From positions 1 through 64,000 of the forward strand of contig NVWP01000032.1 of the NCBI GenBank assembly GCA_002733705.1: a stretch of DNA of 64,000 nt, written 5' to 3'. Position numbers and translations under genes: made by a program. Origin of the DNA: Henriciella sp. (lineage in GTDB: Bacteria; Pseudomonadota; Alphaproteobacteria; Caulobacterales; Hyphomonadaceae). This document shows positions 1 through 7,963 of this stretch, piece after piece; the first letter of the stretch is position 1, and every line of letters begins with the position of its first letter. The notes below the pieces were generated by a model. It was given only the letters and a program-made list of their open reading frames with translations, did not search any database and was not told the origin of the DNA.

Positions 1-137
1 GGAGGTGGGGGCGGACTGACAGGCGGCGCCGAGGCACCGCCGCCTCCCCCTCCACCGCCGCCGCAGGCCGAAACGAGGCCCAGCGCGGCCGAGGCCATCA
101 GGGTCCGGATGAGGGGAGAAGAGGCTGTAAGGCGCAT
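1..137 (-). CDS. Lipoprotein, N-terminal part only (cut by window edge)
   Basis: Only the first 45 or so codons lie in the window; the gene continues past the left edge. The N-terminus is a short positive segment, a hydrophobic stretch and a lipobox (LVSAC), followed at once by eight glycines and then Ala/Pro-rich sequence (ASAPPVSPPPP). This is a signal peptidase II signal with a flexible low-complexity linker, so the product is most likely a lipidated envelope protein. The ATG at 137 has a weak AGGA upstream; a second in-frame ATG at 98 would also leave a usable signal. Nothing can be said about the mature domain. Confidence 0.6.
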   Translation of the reverse strand, partial: MRLTASSPLIRTLMASAALGLVSACGGGGGGGGGASAPPVSPPPP

Positions 138-275
138 TGGGGGGACGTCCTGTCGCAAAGCAGAGGGTCTGGCGGCGACAGGCAGCTTACACGCTTCGCC
201 GGGAACTGACAGGGGCTCTTACGGGCGGGCGGGGGCGAAGGATCAGTGCGGATATTTCTTTCTGCAGAGGGGGCG

Positions 276-950
276 TCAGGCCCGGTCGGCCAGGGCGCTG
301 AGCCCTTCCCTGTCTTCAAACCTCACTGCGCCGTAACCGATGGAAATCACGCCCTTCTCGGTCAGCGCGCGAAGGGTCTGGTTCACGGTCACCTTGGAGA
401 TGCCGAGAACGCGGGAAATATCGGCCTGTGTGCAGTCCATGACCCGGCCGTCATTGCGCATGCGGTCGATCACGGCGAGGAAGTTGATGATGCGCTGGCG
501 CGCACTGAGCCGGCGGGCGTCGTCATAGAGTTCGAGGACCAGCGCGAGCCGCGCTGTGGTGACGACGTGGAAGGCGCGCAGATATTCGGTGTCGGTGGCG
601 AATATCTCGGTCAGGCGCTCGCTGGATATCTCATTGACGACTGTCCGCCCCTCGGACACCGCGGCAAGGCGGCGCGGCACCGGCAGCCCCGGTTTTGTGG
701 GCAAGGCGCCGAACTCACCGAAATGATGTCCGGGCCCAAGGCGCACCAGGGCATGAAAGCCTTCGTCTTCCAGATACTTGCCGAATACGATCGCCCCGCT
801 TTCAACCCATCCCATTGTATCGGCCGGATCGCCGGGATGATGCAGCGTTTCGCCGTCGCGATAGGTTTTCTGTCGCGCCATCGATTTGAGGGAGGTGCGT
901 TGCGGCTCTGCAAGCACATCAAAAAAGGCGGGTAATCCGAAATCAAACAT
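276..950 (-). CDS. Crp/Fnr-family transcriptional regulator
   Basis: A 224-residue protein with the Crp/Fnr layout: an N-terminal cyclic-nucleotide-binding-like beta-barrel (about residues 10-120, with GEFGAL resembling the phosphate-binding cassette region), a dimerisation helix (about 120-155), and a C-terminal winged helix (about 160-215) with the recognition segment TQADISRVLGISKVTVNQ. No N-terminal cysteine cluster is present, so an Fnr-type Fe-S oxygen sensor is unlikely. The start is the ATG at 950 because AGGAGG lies seven bases upstream; the longer reading frame to 1004 has no such site. It is divergent from the K+ channel gene. Its ligand and targets cannot be read from the sequence. 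Confidence 0.88.
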   Translation of the reverse strand: MFDFGLPAFFDVLAEPQRTSLKSMARQKTYRDGETLHHPGDPADTMGWVESGAIVFGKYLEDEGFHALVRLGPGHHFGEFGALPTKPGLPVPRRLAAVSEGRTVVNEISSERLTEIFATDTEYLRAFHVVTTARLALVLELYDDARRLSARQRIINFLAVIDRMRNDGRVMDCTQADISRVLGISKVTVNQTLRALTEKGVISIGYGAVRFEDREGLSALADRA

Positions 951-1171
951 CTGGCGTCCTCCTACCTGCACGACCATGAGGCGAGCGCTCCTGTGAGCGC
1001 CCAACCTATAGTGGACCTATGTCGCTCCGGAGATGTTTAAAGACTTACACATTCGCCGGTTGCGCAAGGCTTATGTCCACACGCATAAGCATCTATGCTC
1101 CGCGCGCAGTCCGGCTCGCCTGGAGGCAAGTCTATTGATATTGGCGAGTGCGCGTGTGACACCCCAACTCC
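951..1171. other. Intergenic region between divergent genes
   Basis: About 220 bases between the Crp/Fnr gene and the K+ channel gene. It must hold both promoters. I looked for a Crp- or Fnr-type palindrome and found none that is convincing. Confidence 0.4.
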
Positions 1172-1954
1172 ATGAGTGACCGTAAAGGCCTGAACCGGCA
1201 GCTATTCTGGCTTTATGAGGGGACCGGCAGGGCGTCCTTCTGGTTCCGCTGGGCGCTTCTCATCTTCGACTTCCTGACAATCGGCTATTTCCTCTGGGCG
1301 CCTTTCGGCACGCGCGAGCAGGGCCATCATTCAATCGATTACGTCATCGGCTCGGTGATCCTCGCCGACCTTCTGGCACGGCTTTACATCACCCGGCACA
1401 AGCACCGTTTCTTCCTGAAATGGATCAACTGGGCCGATATGGTGGTGGTGGTGACGATGTTCGCGCCGCTCCTGGTGTCGAATTTCGCCTTCCTGCGAAT
1501 CCTGCGCGCGGTCCGGGCCATCCGTGCCTTTACGTTCATTCGCCGGGTGAAAGTCCTCACCCCATTCTTTCAGCGTCATGAGCGCATCATCGACAAGGTC
1601 ACCAATTTTGTCGTGTTCGTCTTTGTCATGTCGGCCATTACCTATGCGACGCAGGTCAATCGCAATGACGACATCAATACCTATACCGACGCGGTCTATT
1701 TTACCGTCACCGTCCTGACGACGACCGGCTTTGGCGACATCCTCATGACAGGGCAGTTCGGGCGCTGGCTGGCCATCGTCACCATGGTGCTGGGCCTTTC
1801 GCTTTTCTTCCAGCTGCTGCGCGCCATTGTGGAGCCTGAGAGCAAGGTCGATTGCGAATGTGACACATGTGGGCTTACGCGCCATGACCGCGATGCGGTG
1901 CATTGCAAGCACTGCGGCGCAAACATGAAGATCAAGATCGAAGGTGTTCAATGA
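1172..1954 (+). CDS. Voltage-gated-type K+ channel with C-terminal zinc ribbon
   Basis: A 260-residue six-helix ion-channel protein. Four hydrophobic helices fall between residues 25 and 135, and a segment with regularly spaced arginines (RILRAVRAIRAF) looks like a voltage-sensor S4 helix. The pore follows: the filter TTTGFGD at residues 183-189 is close to the K+ consensus T-V-G-Y/F-G-D, with GF in place of VG/Y. After the last helix the tail carries C-x-C-x2-C and C-x2-C clusters (CECDTC ... CKHC), a zinc-ribbon-like knuckle that is unusual on such channels. There is no clear Shine-Dalgarno before the ATG. Its stop overlaps the next start by four bases (ATGA), so the two are translationally coupled. 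Confidence 0.85.
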   Translation: MSDRKGLNRQLFWLYEGTGRASFWFRWALLIFDFLTIGYFLWAPFGTREQGHHSIDYVIGSVILADLLARLYITRHKHRFFLKWINWADMVVVVTMFAPLLVSNFAFLRILRAVRAIRAFTFIRRVKVLTPFFQRHERIIDKVTNFVVFVFVMSAITYATQVNRNDDINTYTDAVYFTVTVLTTTGFGDILMTGQFGRWLAIVTMVLGLSLFFQLLRAIVEPESKVDCECDTCGLTRHDRDAVHCKHCGANMKIKIEGVQ

Positions 1955-3819
1955 CGTCAGACGTTCCGTTCCGGGAGATCCCATACCTGCCGCAGAAGCT
2001 GGAGGTGGAACGGCGCAGCGACGGGTCTGTCCTGCTGCGCAATGGCCAGCCCAAACGGCCCCATCCGCCGCATATGCTGGCACCGCTTGTCTATTGGGCG
2101 AGTGCGCGGCCCGATCAGGTCTTCCTTGCCCAGCGCGACCCGGACGATCCGGCCAAGCCGGGCTGGGTGAACGTGACCTATGGTGAGGCCCTGGAGCGTG
2201 TGCGCGCGCTGGCCCAGGGCTTCCTCGATGCGGGGGCCGGACCTGACAAGCCGGTGATGATCTTGTCGCGCAATGCGATCGAGAATGCGCTGGTCATGTA
2301 TGCCGCCATGTGGGCGGGCAGCCCCGTTGTGCCGGTCACGCCCGCCTATGCGACGCTGAGCGAGGATTTCGCCCGCCTCATTCATATCGACCGGCTGACC
2401 GAACCGGCCATCGTCTATGTCGAGGACGGGGTCCAGTTCCAGCGCGGCCTGAAAGGCATGGGGATCGGTGAGCGGCTGGTCATCTATCGCAAGAGCGCGC
2501 CGGATGTCGCCAATACGGTCTGGCTGCGCGATTTCGCCAAGACGCCGACCAGCGAGGTCGACCTTGCCTATGACAGGCTGAGCGAGGAGAGCGTCGCCAA
2601 ATACATGCTGACCTCCGGCTCCACCGGTGAACCGAAAGCGGTGATCAACACGCATGGCAATGTCGCCTCCATGGTGAAGATGATCCGCTCTGTCTGGGAT
2701 GTGGAGCGGCTGGAGGAGATGTCCGGGGGACGCCCGCAGGTCATGGTGAGCTTCCTGCCCTGGAGCCACACCTATGGCGCCCATTCCATTCTCCACTCCA
2801 TGCTGGACTGGGGCGGCACGCTCTATATCGACTGGGGCGCCCCGACGCCGGCGCGCCTGCCGGAAATGCTGCGCAACCTGAAGGAGGTCGCGACCACGCA
2901 GCATACGACCGTGCCGGCGGCCTGGGCGGCGATTGCGACCGAACTGGAACAGGACCGGGCGCTGGCTGAGACGTTCTTCTCGCGCATCATGGTCATGGCC
3001 TATGGCGGGGCCAGCATGGGCCAGGACATCTATGAGCGGATCCAGAAGGTCGCTGTCGATGTGACGGGCGAGCGGATCAGCCTGTCAGCCGGCTATGGCG
3101 CGACTGAAACCTCCCCCACGATTTCAAACGTGCACTGGCCGAGCGACACGATGGGCCTGCTTGGCCTGCCGCTGCCCGGTACGGAGATGAAGATGGTGCC
3201 GGCGGGCGAAAAGATGGAGCTGCGCGTGCGCGGGCCCGGCATCACGCAGGGCTATCTGAAAAATCCGGAGAAGACGGCCGACGCGTTCGACGAGGAAGGC
3301 TTCTACAAGCTTGGCGATGCAGTAAAATTCAAGAACCCTGACAATCCCGATGAGGGGCTCGCCTTTGACGGGCGGCTGGCAGAGGAATTCAAGCTTGCCA
3401 ATGGCACCTGGGTGTCGGCGGGTACGGTGCGGGTCAAGGTGGTCGAGGCGGTCGATGGCCCGCTTTCGGATGTTGTCGTCTGCGGCCTCAACAAGGACCA
3501 CATCGCGCTGCTCGGTTTCCTCAATGAAGGCTGGTGCATGCGAAAGACGGGCCGCAATGTCGGCCTGCAGGATCTGGCCACCGATGAAACGGTGCGCAGC
3601 GCGGTGAGGGAAGGGCTGGCGCGCTATAACAAGGCCAATCCGAATGCGGCAAAGCGCGTGGCGCGCATCCTTCTGCAAAAGGACCAGCCCAAGGCGGATG
3701 CCGGAGAGATCACCGAAAAGGGTTATATCAATCAGGGCCGCGTGCAGGCGTTGAGGCAGGATCAGTTGGACCGGCTTTACGCGAAATCGCCTGACGAAGA
3801 GATCATTGAACTGGACTAG
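1951..3819 (+). CDS. Feruloyl-CoA synthetase-like AMP-dependent ligase
   Basis: A 622-residue member of the ANL superfamily, closest in pattern to the feruloyl-CoA synthetase branch that activates hydroxycinnamates with ATP and CoA. The AMP-binding P-loop TSGSTGEPK lies near residues 221-229. The adenylate motif GYGATETSP is around 380, and the C-terminal hinge region around 485-500 reads DGRLAEEFKLANG, matching the FCS-branch form. The start is the ATG at 1951, overlapping the channel stop; the longer frame back to 1903 lies inside the channel gene. It is followed 45 bases later by a ThDP enzyme, suggesting an aromatic side-chain degradation module. The exact acyl substrate is an inference from family resemblance. 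Confidence 0.85.
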   Translation: MTSDVPFREIPYLPQKLEVERRSDGSVLLRNGQPKRPHPPHMLAPLVYWASARPDQVFLAQRDPDDPAKPGWVNVTYGEALERVRALAQGFLDAGAGPDKPVMILSRNAIENALVMYAAMWAGSPVVPVTPAYATLSEDFARLIHIDRLTEPAIVYVEDGVQFQRGLKGMGIGERLVIYRKSAPDVANTVWLRDFAKTPTSEVDLAYDRLSEESVAKYMLTSGSTGEPKAVINTHGNVASMVKMIRSVWDVERLEEMSGGRPQVMVSFLPWSHTYGAHSILHSMLDWGGTLYIDWGAPTPARLPEMLRNLKEVATTQHTTVPAAWAAIATELEQDRALAETFFSRIMVMAYGGASMGQDIYERIQKVAVDVTGERISLSAGYGATETSPTISNVHWPSDTMGLLGLPLPGTEMKMVPAGEKMELRVRGPGITQGYLKNPEKTADAFDEEGFYKLGDAVKFKNPDNPDEGLAFDGRLAEEFKLANGTWVSAGTVRVKVVEAVDGPLSDVVVCGLNKDHIALLGFLNEGWCMRKTGRNVGLQDLATDETVRSAVREGLARYNKANPNAAKRVARILLQKDQPKADAGEITEKGYINQGRVQALRQDQLDRLYAKSPDEEIIELD

Positions 3820-3864
3820 CGCCGCGCAAGGGCGCGTGACGACACAAATTGGAGGACGACAGAC

Positions 3865-5424
3865 ATGGCAGAACAGAAATTGACAGGCGCCGATGCGCTC
3901 GTTTCCACGCTGGCCGATAATGGGCTCGAGGCGTGTTTCGCCAATCCGGGTACGTCGGAGATGCATCTTGTCACCGCGCTCGACCGCGAGACACGGATCA
4001 AGTCGGTGCTGTGCCTGTTTGAAGGTGTCGCGACGGGCGCGGCCGATGGCTATGCGCGGATCGCCGGAAAGCCGGCCATGACGCTGCTGCATCTCGGGGC
4101 GGGTTACCTCAATGGCGGGGCGAACATCCATAATGCGAAGCGTGCGCATACCCCGATGGTAAATGTCATCGGCGATCATGCCGTCGACCACCGCAAATAT
4201 GATGCGCCGCTCAATTCCGACATTATGGGCCTGGCGGGCCCGAACTCTGTCTGGATCAAGTCTGCCGACAATGTGAAGACGACCGGCAAGCTTGCCGCGG
4301 AAGCCTATGCGGCAAGCTTCGGCCCGGTTTCGGGGCCGGTCTCGCTGATCCTGCCCGCCGATTCGGCTTGGGAAGAAGAGGGCGAAAAGGGGGGCAAGGC
4401 GCAGCTGCCCTCCATGCGGCAGACACCGGGGGAGCTGATCGAGAAGGCGAAGGCCGCGATTGAGGCAGCCAAGGCGCCGGTCATCGTGATCAATGGCACA
4501 GCGCTCACCGAAGAGGGGCTTGCGGCAGCCGCCCGCCTGAAGGCCGCCGGTCTGCGGGTCATCACCGACACCTTCTACTGGAAGATGCGCCGGGGCGCCG
4601 GTCTCTTCGCGCCGGACCGTATGCAGTATTTCGCCGAAGGCGCGATGTCTGACCTTGAGGGCGCGGATCTGATGCTGGTGGCGGGCACGAGCCTGCCGGC
4701 CGCCTTCTTTGCCTATCCAGGCAAGCCCAGCCTGCTGGTGCCGGAGGGCTGCGAGACGATGGATCTTGGCGGGGCCGACACGGACAGTGCGAAGACGCTG
4801 CTGGCGCTGGCCGACGCGATGGGGGCCAGCGACATTGCCGACCCGATGCCGCTGCGCAAGCCGGATGCGCCGACAGGTGAGCTGAATGCGGCTGCGGTTG
4901 GCGCGAGCGTCGCGCGTCATATGCCGGAGAATGCGATTGTCTCCGATGACGGCGTTTCGAACTCGCTGCCCGTCTTCCTGTCGACCATGACGGCTGAGCC
5001 GCATGACTGGATGATGCTGACAGGCGGGGCCATTGGGCAGGGCCTGCCGCTGGCGCTTGGCGCGGCGGTGGCTGCGCCGGACCGCAAGGTGATCGCGCTG
5101 ACGGGCGATGGCGCAGGTATGTATACCAATCAGGCGCTGTGGAGCATGGTGCGCGAAGGCGCCGATGTGACGACCATCGTTTTCGTCAACCACACCTACC
5201 GCATCCTGAATATCGAGCTGCACCGCACCGGCGCGGGCAATCCCGGCCCGACGGCGAAGGATATGCTGGCCATCGGGGAGCCGGATATCGACTGGGTGAG
5301 CCTCGCTGAATCCATGGGGGTTGAAGCGACAGCCGTCACCACAGCCGAGGATTTCGACAAGGCGTTCGAAGAAGCGATGAGTTCGGCCGGGCCACGCCTG
5401 ATCGCGGCGATTGTGCCGGGCTGA
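3865..5424 (+). CDS. ThDP-dependent decarboxylase / acetolactate-synthase-like enzyme
   Basis: A 519-residue thiamine-diphosphate enzyme of the acetolactate synthase large subunit / benzoylformate decarboxylase superfamily. The N-terminal Pyr domain contains the cofactor-activating glutamate (FEGVATGAADGYAR, Glu near residue 53). The C-terminal PP domain has the metal/diphosphate motif GDGAGMYTNQ from residue 414. It is somewhat shorter than anabolic IlvB (about 560-600), no small regulatory subunit gene lies nearby, and there is no obvious FAD-binding signature, all of which favour a catabolic 2-oxoacid decarboxylase or carboligase over branched-chain synthesis. A strong GGAGG at 3852 supports the start. 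It is co-directional with the CoA ligase upstream and the kinase-like gene 12 bases downstream. Confidence 0.85.
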   Translation: MAEQKLTGADALVSTLADNGLEACFANPGTSEMHLVTALDRETRIKSVLCLFEGVATGAADGYARIAGKPAMTLLHLGAGYLNGGANIHNAKRAHTPMVNVIGDHAVDHRKYDAPLNSDIMGLAGPNSVWIKSADNVKTTGKLAAEAYAASFGPVSGPVSLILPADSAWEEEGEKGGKAQLPSMRQTPGELIEKAKAAIEAAKAPVIVINGTALTEEGLAAAARLKAAGLRVITDTFYWKMRRGAGLFAPDRMQYFAEGAMSDLEGADLMLVAGTSLPAAFFAYPGKPSLLVPEGCETMDLGGADTDSAKTLLALADAMGASDIADPMPLRKPDAPTGELNAAAVGASVARHMPENAIVSDDGVSNSLPVFLSTMTAEPHDWMMLTGGAIGQGLPLALGAAVAAPDRKVIALTGDGAGMYTNQALWSMVREGADVTTIVFVNHTYRILNIELHRTGAGNPGPTAKDMLAIGEPDIDWVSLAESMGVEATAVTTAEDFDKAFEEAMSSAGPRLIAAIVPG

Positions 5425-5436
5425 CAAGGGACGGAC

Positions 5437-5988
5437 GTGGCCAAAATCGTCATTCTCAACGGGACCAGTAGTTCAGGAAAGACGTCTCTGGCGCGCGCGA
5501 TCCAGCGCCTCGCAACAGGTCCGGTGCTGCGTGTCAGCATGGACGATTTCCTTGAGATGATGCCGCCGCGCTTTGCCAATGACGACGAAGCGTTCAGTTT
5601 TCGTCCGGTGGCAGAGGTCGACCCTGTGGAAGTGGAGATCGGGACGGGACCCTACGGTGTAGCGCTCATGCGAGGGATGCGGACCGCCATTGCGGCGCTT
5701 GCCGATCAGGGCCTCGACCTTGTGGTGGACGACGTCATGCTCGGGGCTGGCGATCAGGATCATTATCGCGAGGTCCTGGCCTCTCACACCCTCACCTTCG
5801 TCGCCGTTCACTGTGCAATCGAGACGGCAGAGCAGCGCGAGCGTGAGAGGGGCGACCGCGATATCGGTATGGCCCGCTGGCAGTATTCGCGCGTCCATAC
5901 GGGGCGGGATTATGATCTTGAAGTCTGGACGGACAAGGTGACGCCGGATGACGGCGCGCGCAATATCATCCGGTTTGCTGACCTTTAG
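5437..5988 (+). CDS. Chloramphenicol phosphotransferase-like kinase
   Basis: A 183-residue P-loop protein of the chloramphenicol 3-O-phosphotransferase (CPT) family. Walker A is GTSSSGKTS at residues 9-17. Asp36 in SMDDFLEMMP lines up with the catalytic aspartate of Streptomyces CPT, and the later VDDVMLG and ERERGDR segments are also family-like. It starts with GTG, preceded by AAGGGACGG, 12 bases after the ThDP enzyme stop, so it is probably in the same operon. CPT homologues are widespread outside antibiotic producers, so the natural substrate need not be chloramphenicol. Confidence 0.8.
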   Translation: MAKIVILNGTSSSGKTSLARAIQRLATGPVLRVSMDDFLEMMPPRFANDDEAFSFRPVAEVDPVEVEIGTGPYGVALMRGMRTAIAALADQGLDLVVDDVMLGAGDQDHYREVLASHTLTFVAVHCAIETAEQRERERGDRDIGMARWQYSRVHTGRDYDLEVWTDKVTPDDGARNIIRFADL

Positions 5989-5992
5989 GCCA

Positions 5993-6742
5993 TCAGAATT
6001 CGCGCCCGACGAAGAGCTTGGCCATGGCGTCATCCGCGCCTCGGGTGACGCCAAACCTTACAGCGGACTGGATGAAGTATCCGCCTTGCCAGCCGAGCTT
6101 CACGACAGGCCCGATCTGATGGGCCTGTCCGGACAGGCCGGGGATGTCCCGGCTGTTTCCGAACTCGGCGAAGTATTCGACGCCCAGACGCCAGTCATCT
6201 GTGCCAAGCGCTGAGATGTTGAGGGCGCGGGAAATCTGTGCGCGGCCTTCCAGCTCAACGCCGCCCTCGCTGCCGTTGCCGGTTTCCATTTCGGCGATCA
6301 GGTTTGCTCGCCACTCCCAGTCATCTGCGAACTTGTCGGTTACCGTCAGGCGGACTTCCGCCTCATCCGGGCCGCCATTCTGGTCGAACCCATAGGCGAA
6401 CCTGACGCCGCCATTGAAGCCCGAATTATCCGATGCTTCCTCGCTCCACTGAAACCAGTTCTCGACCGTCAGGCTGGACACGTCCCAATCACCGTCGTCG
6501 GGCTGGCTGAAGGCGCCGATCAGCCGAAGCTGATACCAGTCCGTGAACGCGTTATCATAGTGGATCCGGCTGCCGGCATTGCCGTCCTCATCGGCGCCGA
6601 ACCGCGCCTCCACGGACTGTTCGCCTTTCGACACGCCGGCCGAGCCGACATTTCCTGTAAGCGACTGGGCATGGGCCGGAAGCAGGATCGCCGGCAGCAA
6701 GACAAGAAGGCTCGCACTGGCGGCAGAATGATGACGTCTCAT
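5993..6742 (-). CDS. Outer-membrane beta-barrel protein, function unknown
   Basis: A 249-residue secreted protein. Residues 1-25 form a signal peptide with an AHAQ cleavage site. The rest is alternating aromatic/hydrophobic strands (DWYQLRLIGAF, WEWRANLIAEME, WRLGVEYFAEF) and ends in phenylalanine (VGREF), the usual C-terminal signature for BAM-dependent barrel insertion. The strand pattern would suit a small 8-12-stranded barrel. GGAG lies upstream of the ATG. It is convergent with the kinase gene (four-base gap) and lies downstream of the carbonic anhydrase, from which a strong terminator separates it. I do not recognise the family. Confidence 0.75.
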   Translation of the reverse strand: MRRHHSAASASLLVLLPAILLPAHAQSLTGNVGSAGVSKGEQSVEARFGADEDGNAGSRIHYDNAFTDWYQLRLIGAFSQPDDGDWDVSSLTVENWFQWSEEASDNSGFNGGVRFAYGFDQNGGPDEAEVRLTVTDKFADDWEWRANLIAEMETGNGSEGGVELEGRAQISRALNISALGTDDWRLGVEYFAEFGNSRDIPGLSGQAHQIGPVVKLGWQGGYFIQSAVRFGVTRGADDAMAKLFVGREF

Positions 6743-6800
6743 CGGGGGCTCTCCATATCCGCGGCAATGCGCAGAATGCGCCGTGGCCGTCCGGTATCAG

Positions 6801-6843
6801 ATAAAAAAAGAGGCGGGGGAAGCCGGATGTGGCTGCCCCCGCC
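6801..6843 (-). terminator. Rho-independent terminator of the carbonic anhydrase gene
   Basis: On the minus strand a GGCGGGGG / CCCCCGCC stem with an internal GCC/GGC-rich loop is followed by a run of seven T residues. It lies 20 bases past the stop of the carbonic anhydrase gene. Confidence 0.85.
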
Positions 6844-6862
6844 ATGGGAGGTAAGGGGTAAC

Positions 6863-7723
6863 TTATTCCATCGGCGAAAGCAGTTCCGGCGCAGTGACAA
6901 GCTGGCGGACGGCATGCGAGGCGGTCTCGTTGAAGACGTTGCCCTCTGCCGCCCAGGCATGGAGGGAATTGATGTCGAGCTTTGTGCATTGCGGGCGCAC
7001 GCTCCATGTCACCTGAGCGGGTGAACACTGCGCCTGCGTGTAGGATGGGCCCGTGGTCGAGCCGATGAAGGTCACCGGGTCGCCCGTATCGGACGGGATA
7101 TTGCCCGTCTGCCACATGCCGCCGGACTGGCGCACGGCGGCCAGCTCTGTGAAATCGGCGGCCGCGCTGTCATTGACCACAAGAAAGACCTGAGCTTCCA
7201 CGCGCAGCAGGGGGTCGGTGCAGGTTTCGGGTACGCAGGCGCCGAGGCCTTCACCCGGCGCGGCAGTCTCGCAGCTGGTGTGGACCCAATGCACCTCAAT
7301 CGTGTCGCCGGGTTTCACATTGCCATAGGCTCCGTCCACCGGTGTCAGCTCCGCCTCGGTGAGGTCTTCGGTGGCGTTGCAGGCAAAGCCGCCAAAGTCG
7401 CTATCGTTCACAAAGACACTGAAGCCAGGGCCCTTGTGTTCGGCATTGGTGTGCGAGTGGATATTGCAGAGGTTCATCTGCTCTGCTGGCGGGGCGAGCG
7501 GGAAGCTTACCGGATTAAGGCCAATGGTGCTGGCGATGTCGCGAGGCGTCTGTGGGCCTGCATCAAGACAGAGGCCGGCGGCTTCAACCGTCTCGGCTTC
7601 CGGCGTGTCCGTTTGTGCCATGGTGACAGGCGGTTCGGCCTCATCGGCGGCGTTTGCGCAGGCGGCCAGTGAGAGGGCCGCAACAGCTGTAAATGTTGTC
7701 AAGAATAGAGTCTTTTGTTTCAT
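6863..7723 (-). CDS. Delta-class carbonic anhydrase, lipoprotein
   Basis: A 286-residue secreted protein that matches the delta carbonic anhydrase pattern known from diatom TWCA1. Recognisable blocks are the N-terminal GPQTPRDI, then MNLCNIHSHTNAEHKGPGF, DTIEVHWVHTSC, GSTTGPSYT, and DINSLHAW near the C-terminus. The histidines in HSHTNAEH and HWVH are candidates for the zinc ligands and the catalytic shell. Several cysteines could form disulfides, consistent with export. The start at 7723 gives a signal peptide with lipobox LAAC and has GGAGGGAG upstream; the longer frame to 7750 lacks this. It would hydrate CO2 in the periplasm or at the cell surface. Delta enzymes are far less common in bacteria than alpha, beta or gamma ones. 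Confidence 0.82.
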   Translation of the reverse strand: MKQKTLFLTTFTAVAALSLAACANAADEAEPPVTMAQTDTPEAETVEAAGLCLDAGPQTPRDIASTIGLNPVSFPLAPPAEQMNLCNIHSHTNAEHKGPGFSVFVNDSDFGGFACNATEDLTEAELTPVDGAYGNVKPGDTIEVHWVHTSCETAAPGEGLGACVPETCTDPLLRVEAQVFLVVNDSAAADFTELAAVRQSGGMWQTGNIPSDTGDPVTFIGSTTGPSYTQAQCSPAQVTWSVRPQCTKLDINSLHAWAAEGNVFNETASHAVRQLVTAPELLSPME

Positions 7724-7902
7724 GTCTCCCTCCAGAATCGGGCAAGACAAGATGCCCGTCCGGGGAGTTAATTGGAGGCGGGTCGAGACTCCATCAAATC
7801 GTATTTTCGGAATACTTGCATAGGATAATCCTATGCTTCGGTCGGGGAAGCGTTGCGCGTCGGCTCGGCTTTACCCTTTATAGGGTGTACGCCCTTTAGA
7901 GG

Positions 7903-7932
7903 GACAGGCCAGGTCGAATACACTGGCCTGTC
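7903..7932. repeat. Perfect 10-bp inverted repeat, possible terminator
   Basis: GACAGGCCAG and CTGGCCTGTC are separated by ten bases. It lies about 30 bases past the end of the glycine-zipper gene (minus strand) and could end that transcript, but no clear T run follows on that strand. A partly repeated CCCTTTA motif lies just to its left. Confidence 0.5.
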
Positions 7933-7963
7933 TGCTCTGCCAAAGGCTGGGTCTATCGAAGAC

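Noticed and set aside
951-1171. Crp- or Fnr-type operator between the regulator and the channel
   Set aside because: A TTGAT half-site is present but no matching second half.
3124-5427. Long open frame of 767 codons on the minus strand
   Set aside because: It is antisense to the CoA ligase and ThDP enzyme, both with strong family motifs. Its composition is Arg/His-rich as expected for the reverse of GC-rich coding sequence.
5437-5988. Call as a proven chloramphenicol resistance gene
   Set aside because: Family membership alone does not show the substrate; CPT homologues are common in non-producers.
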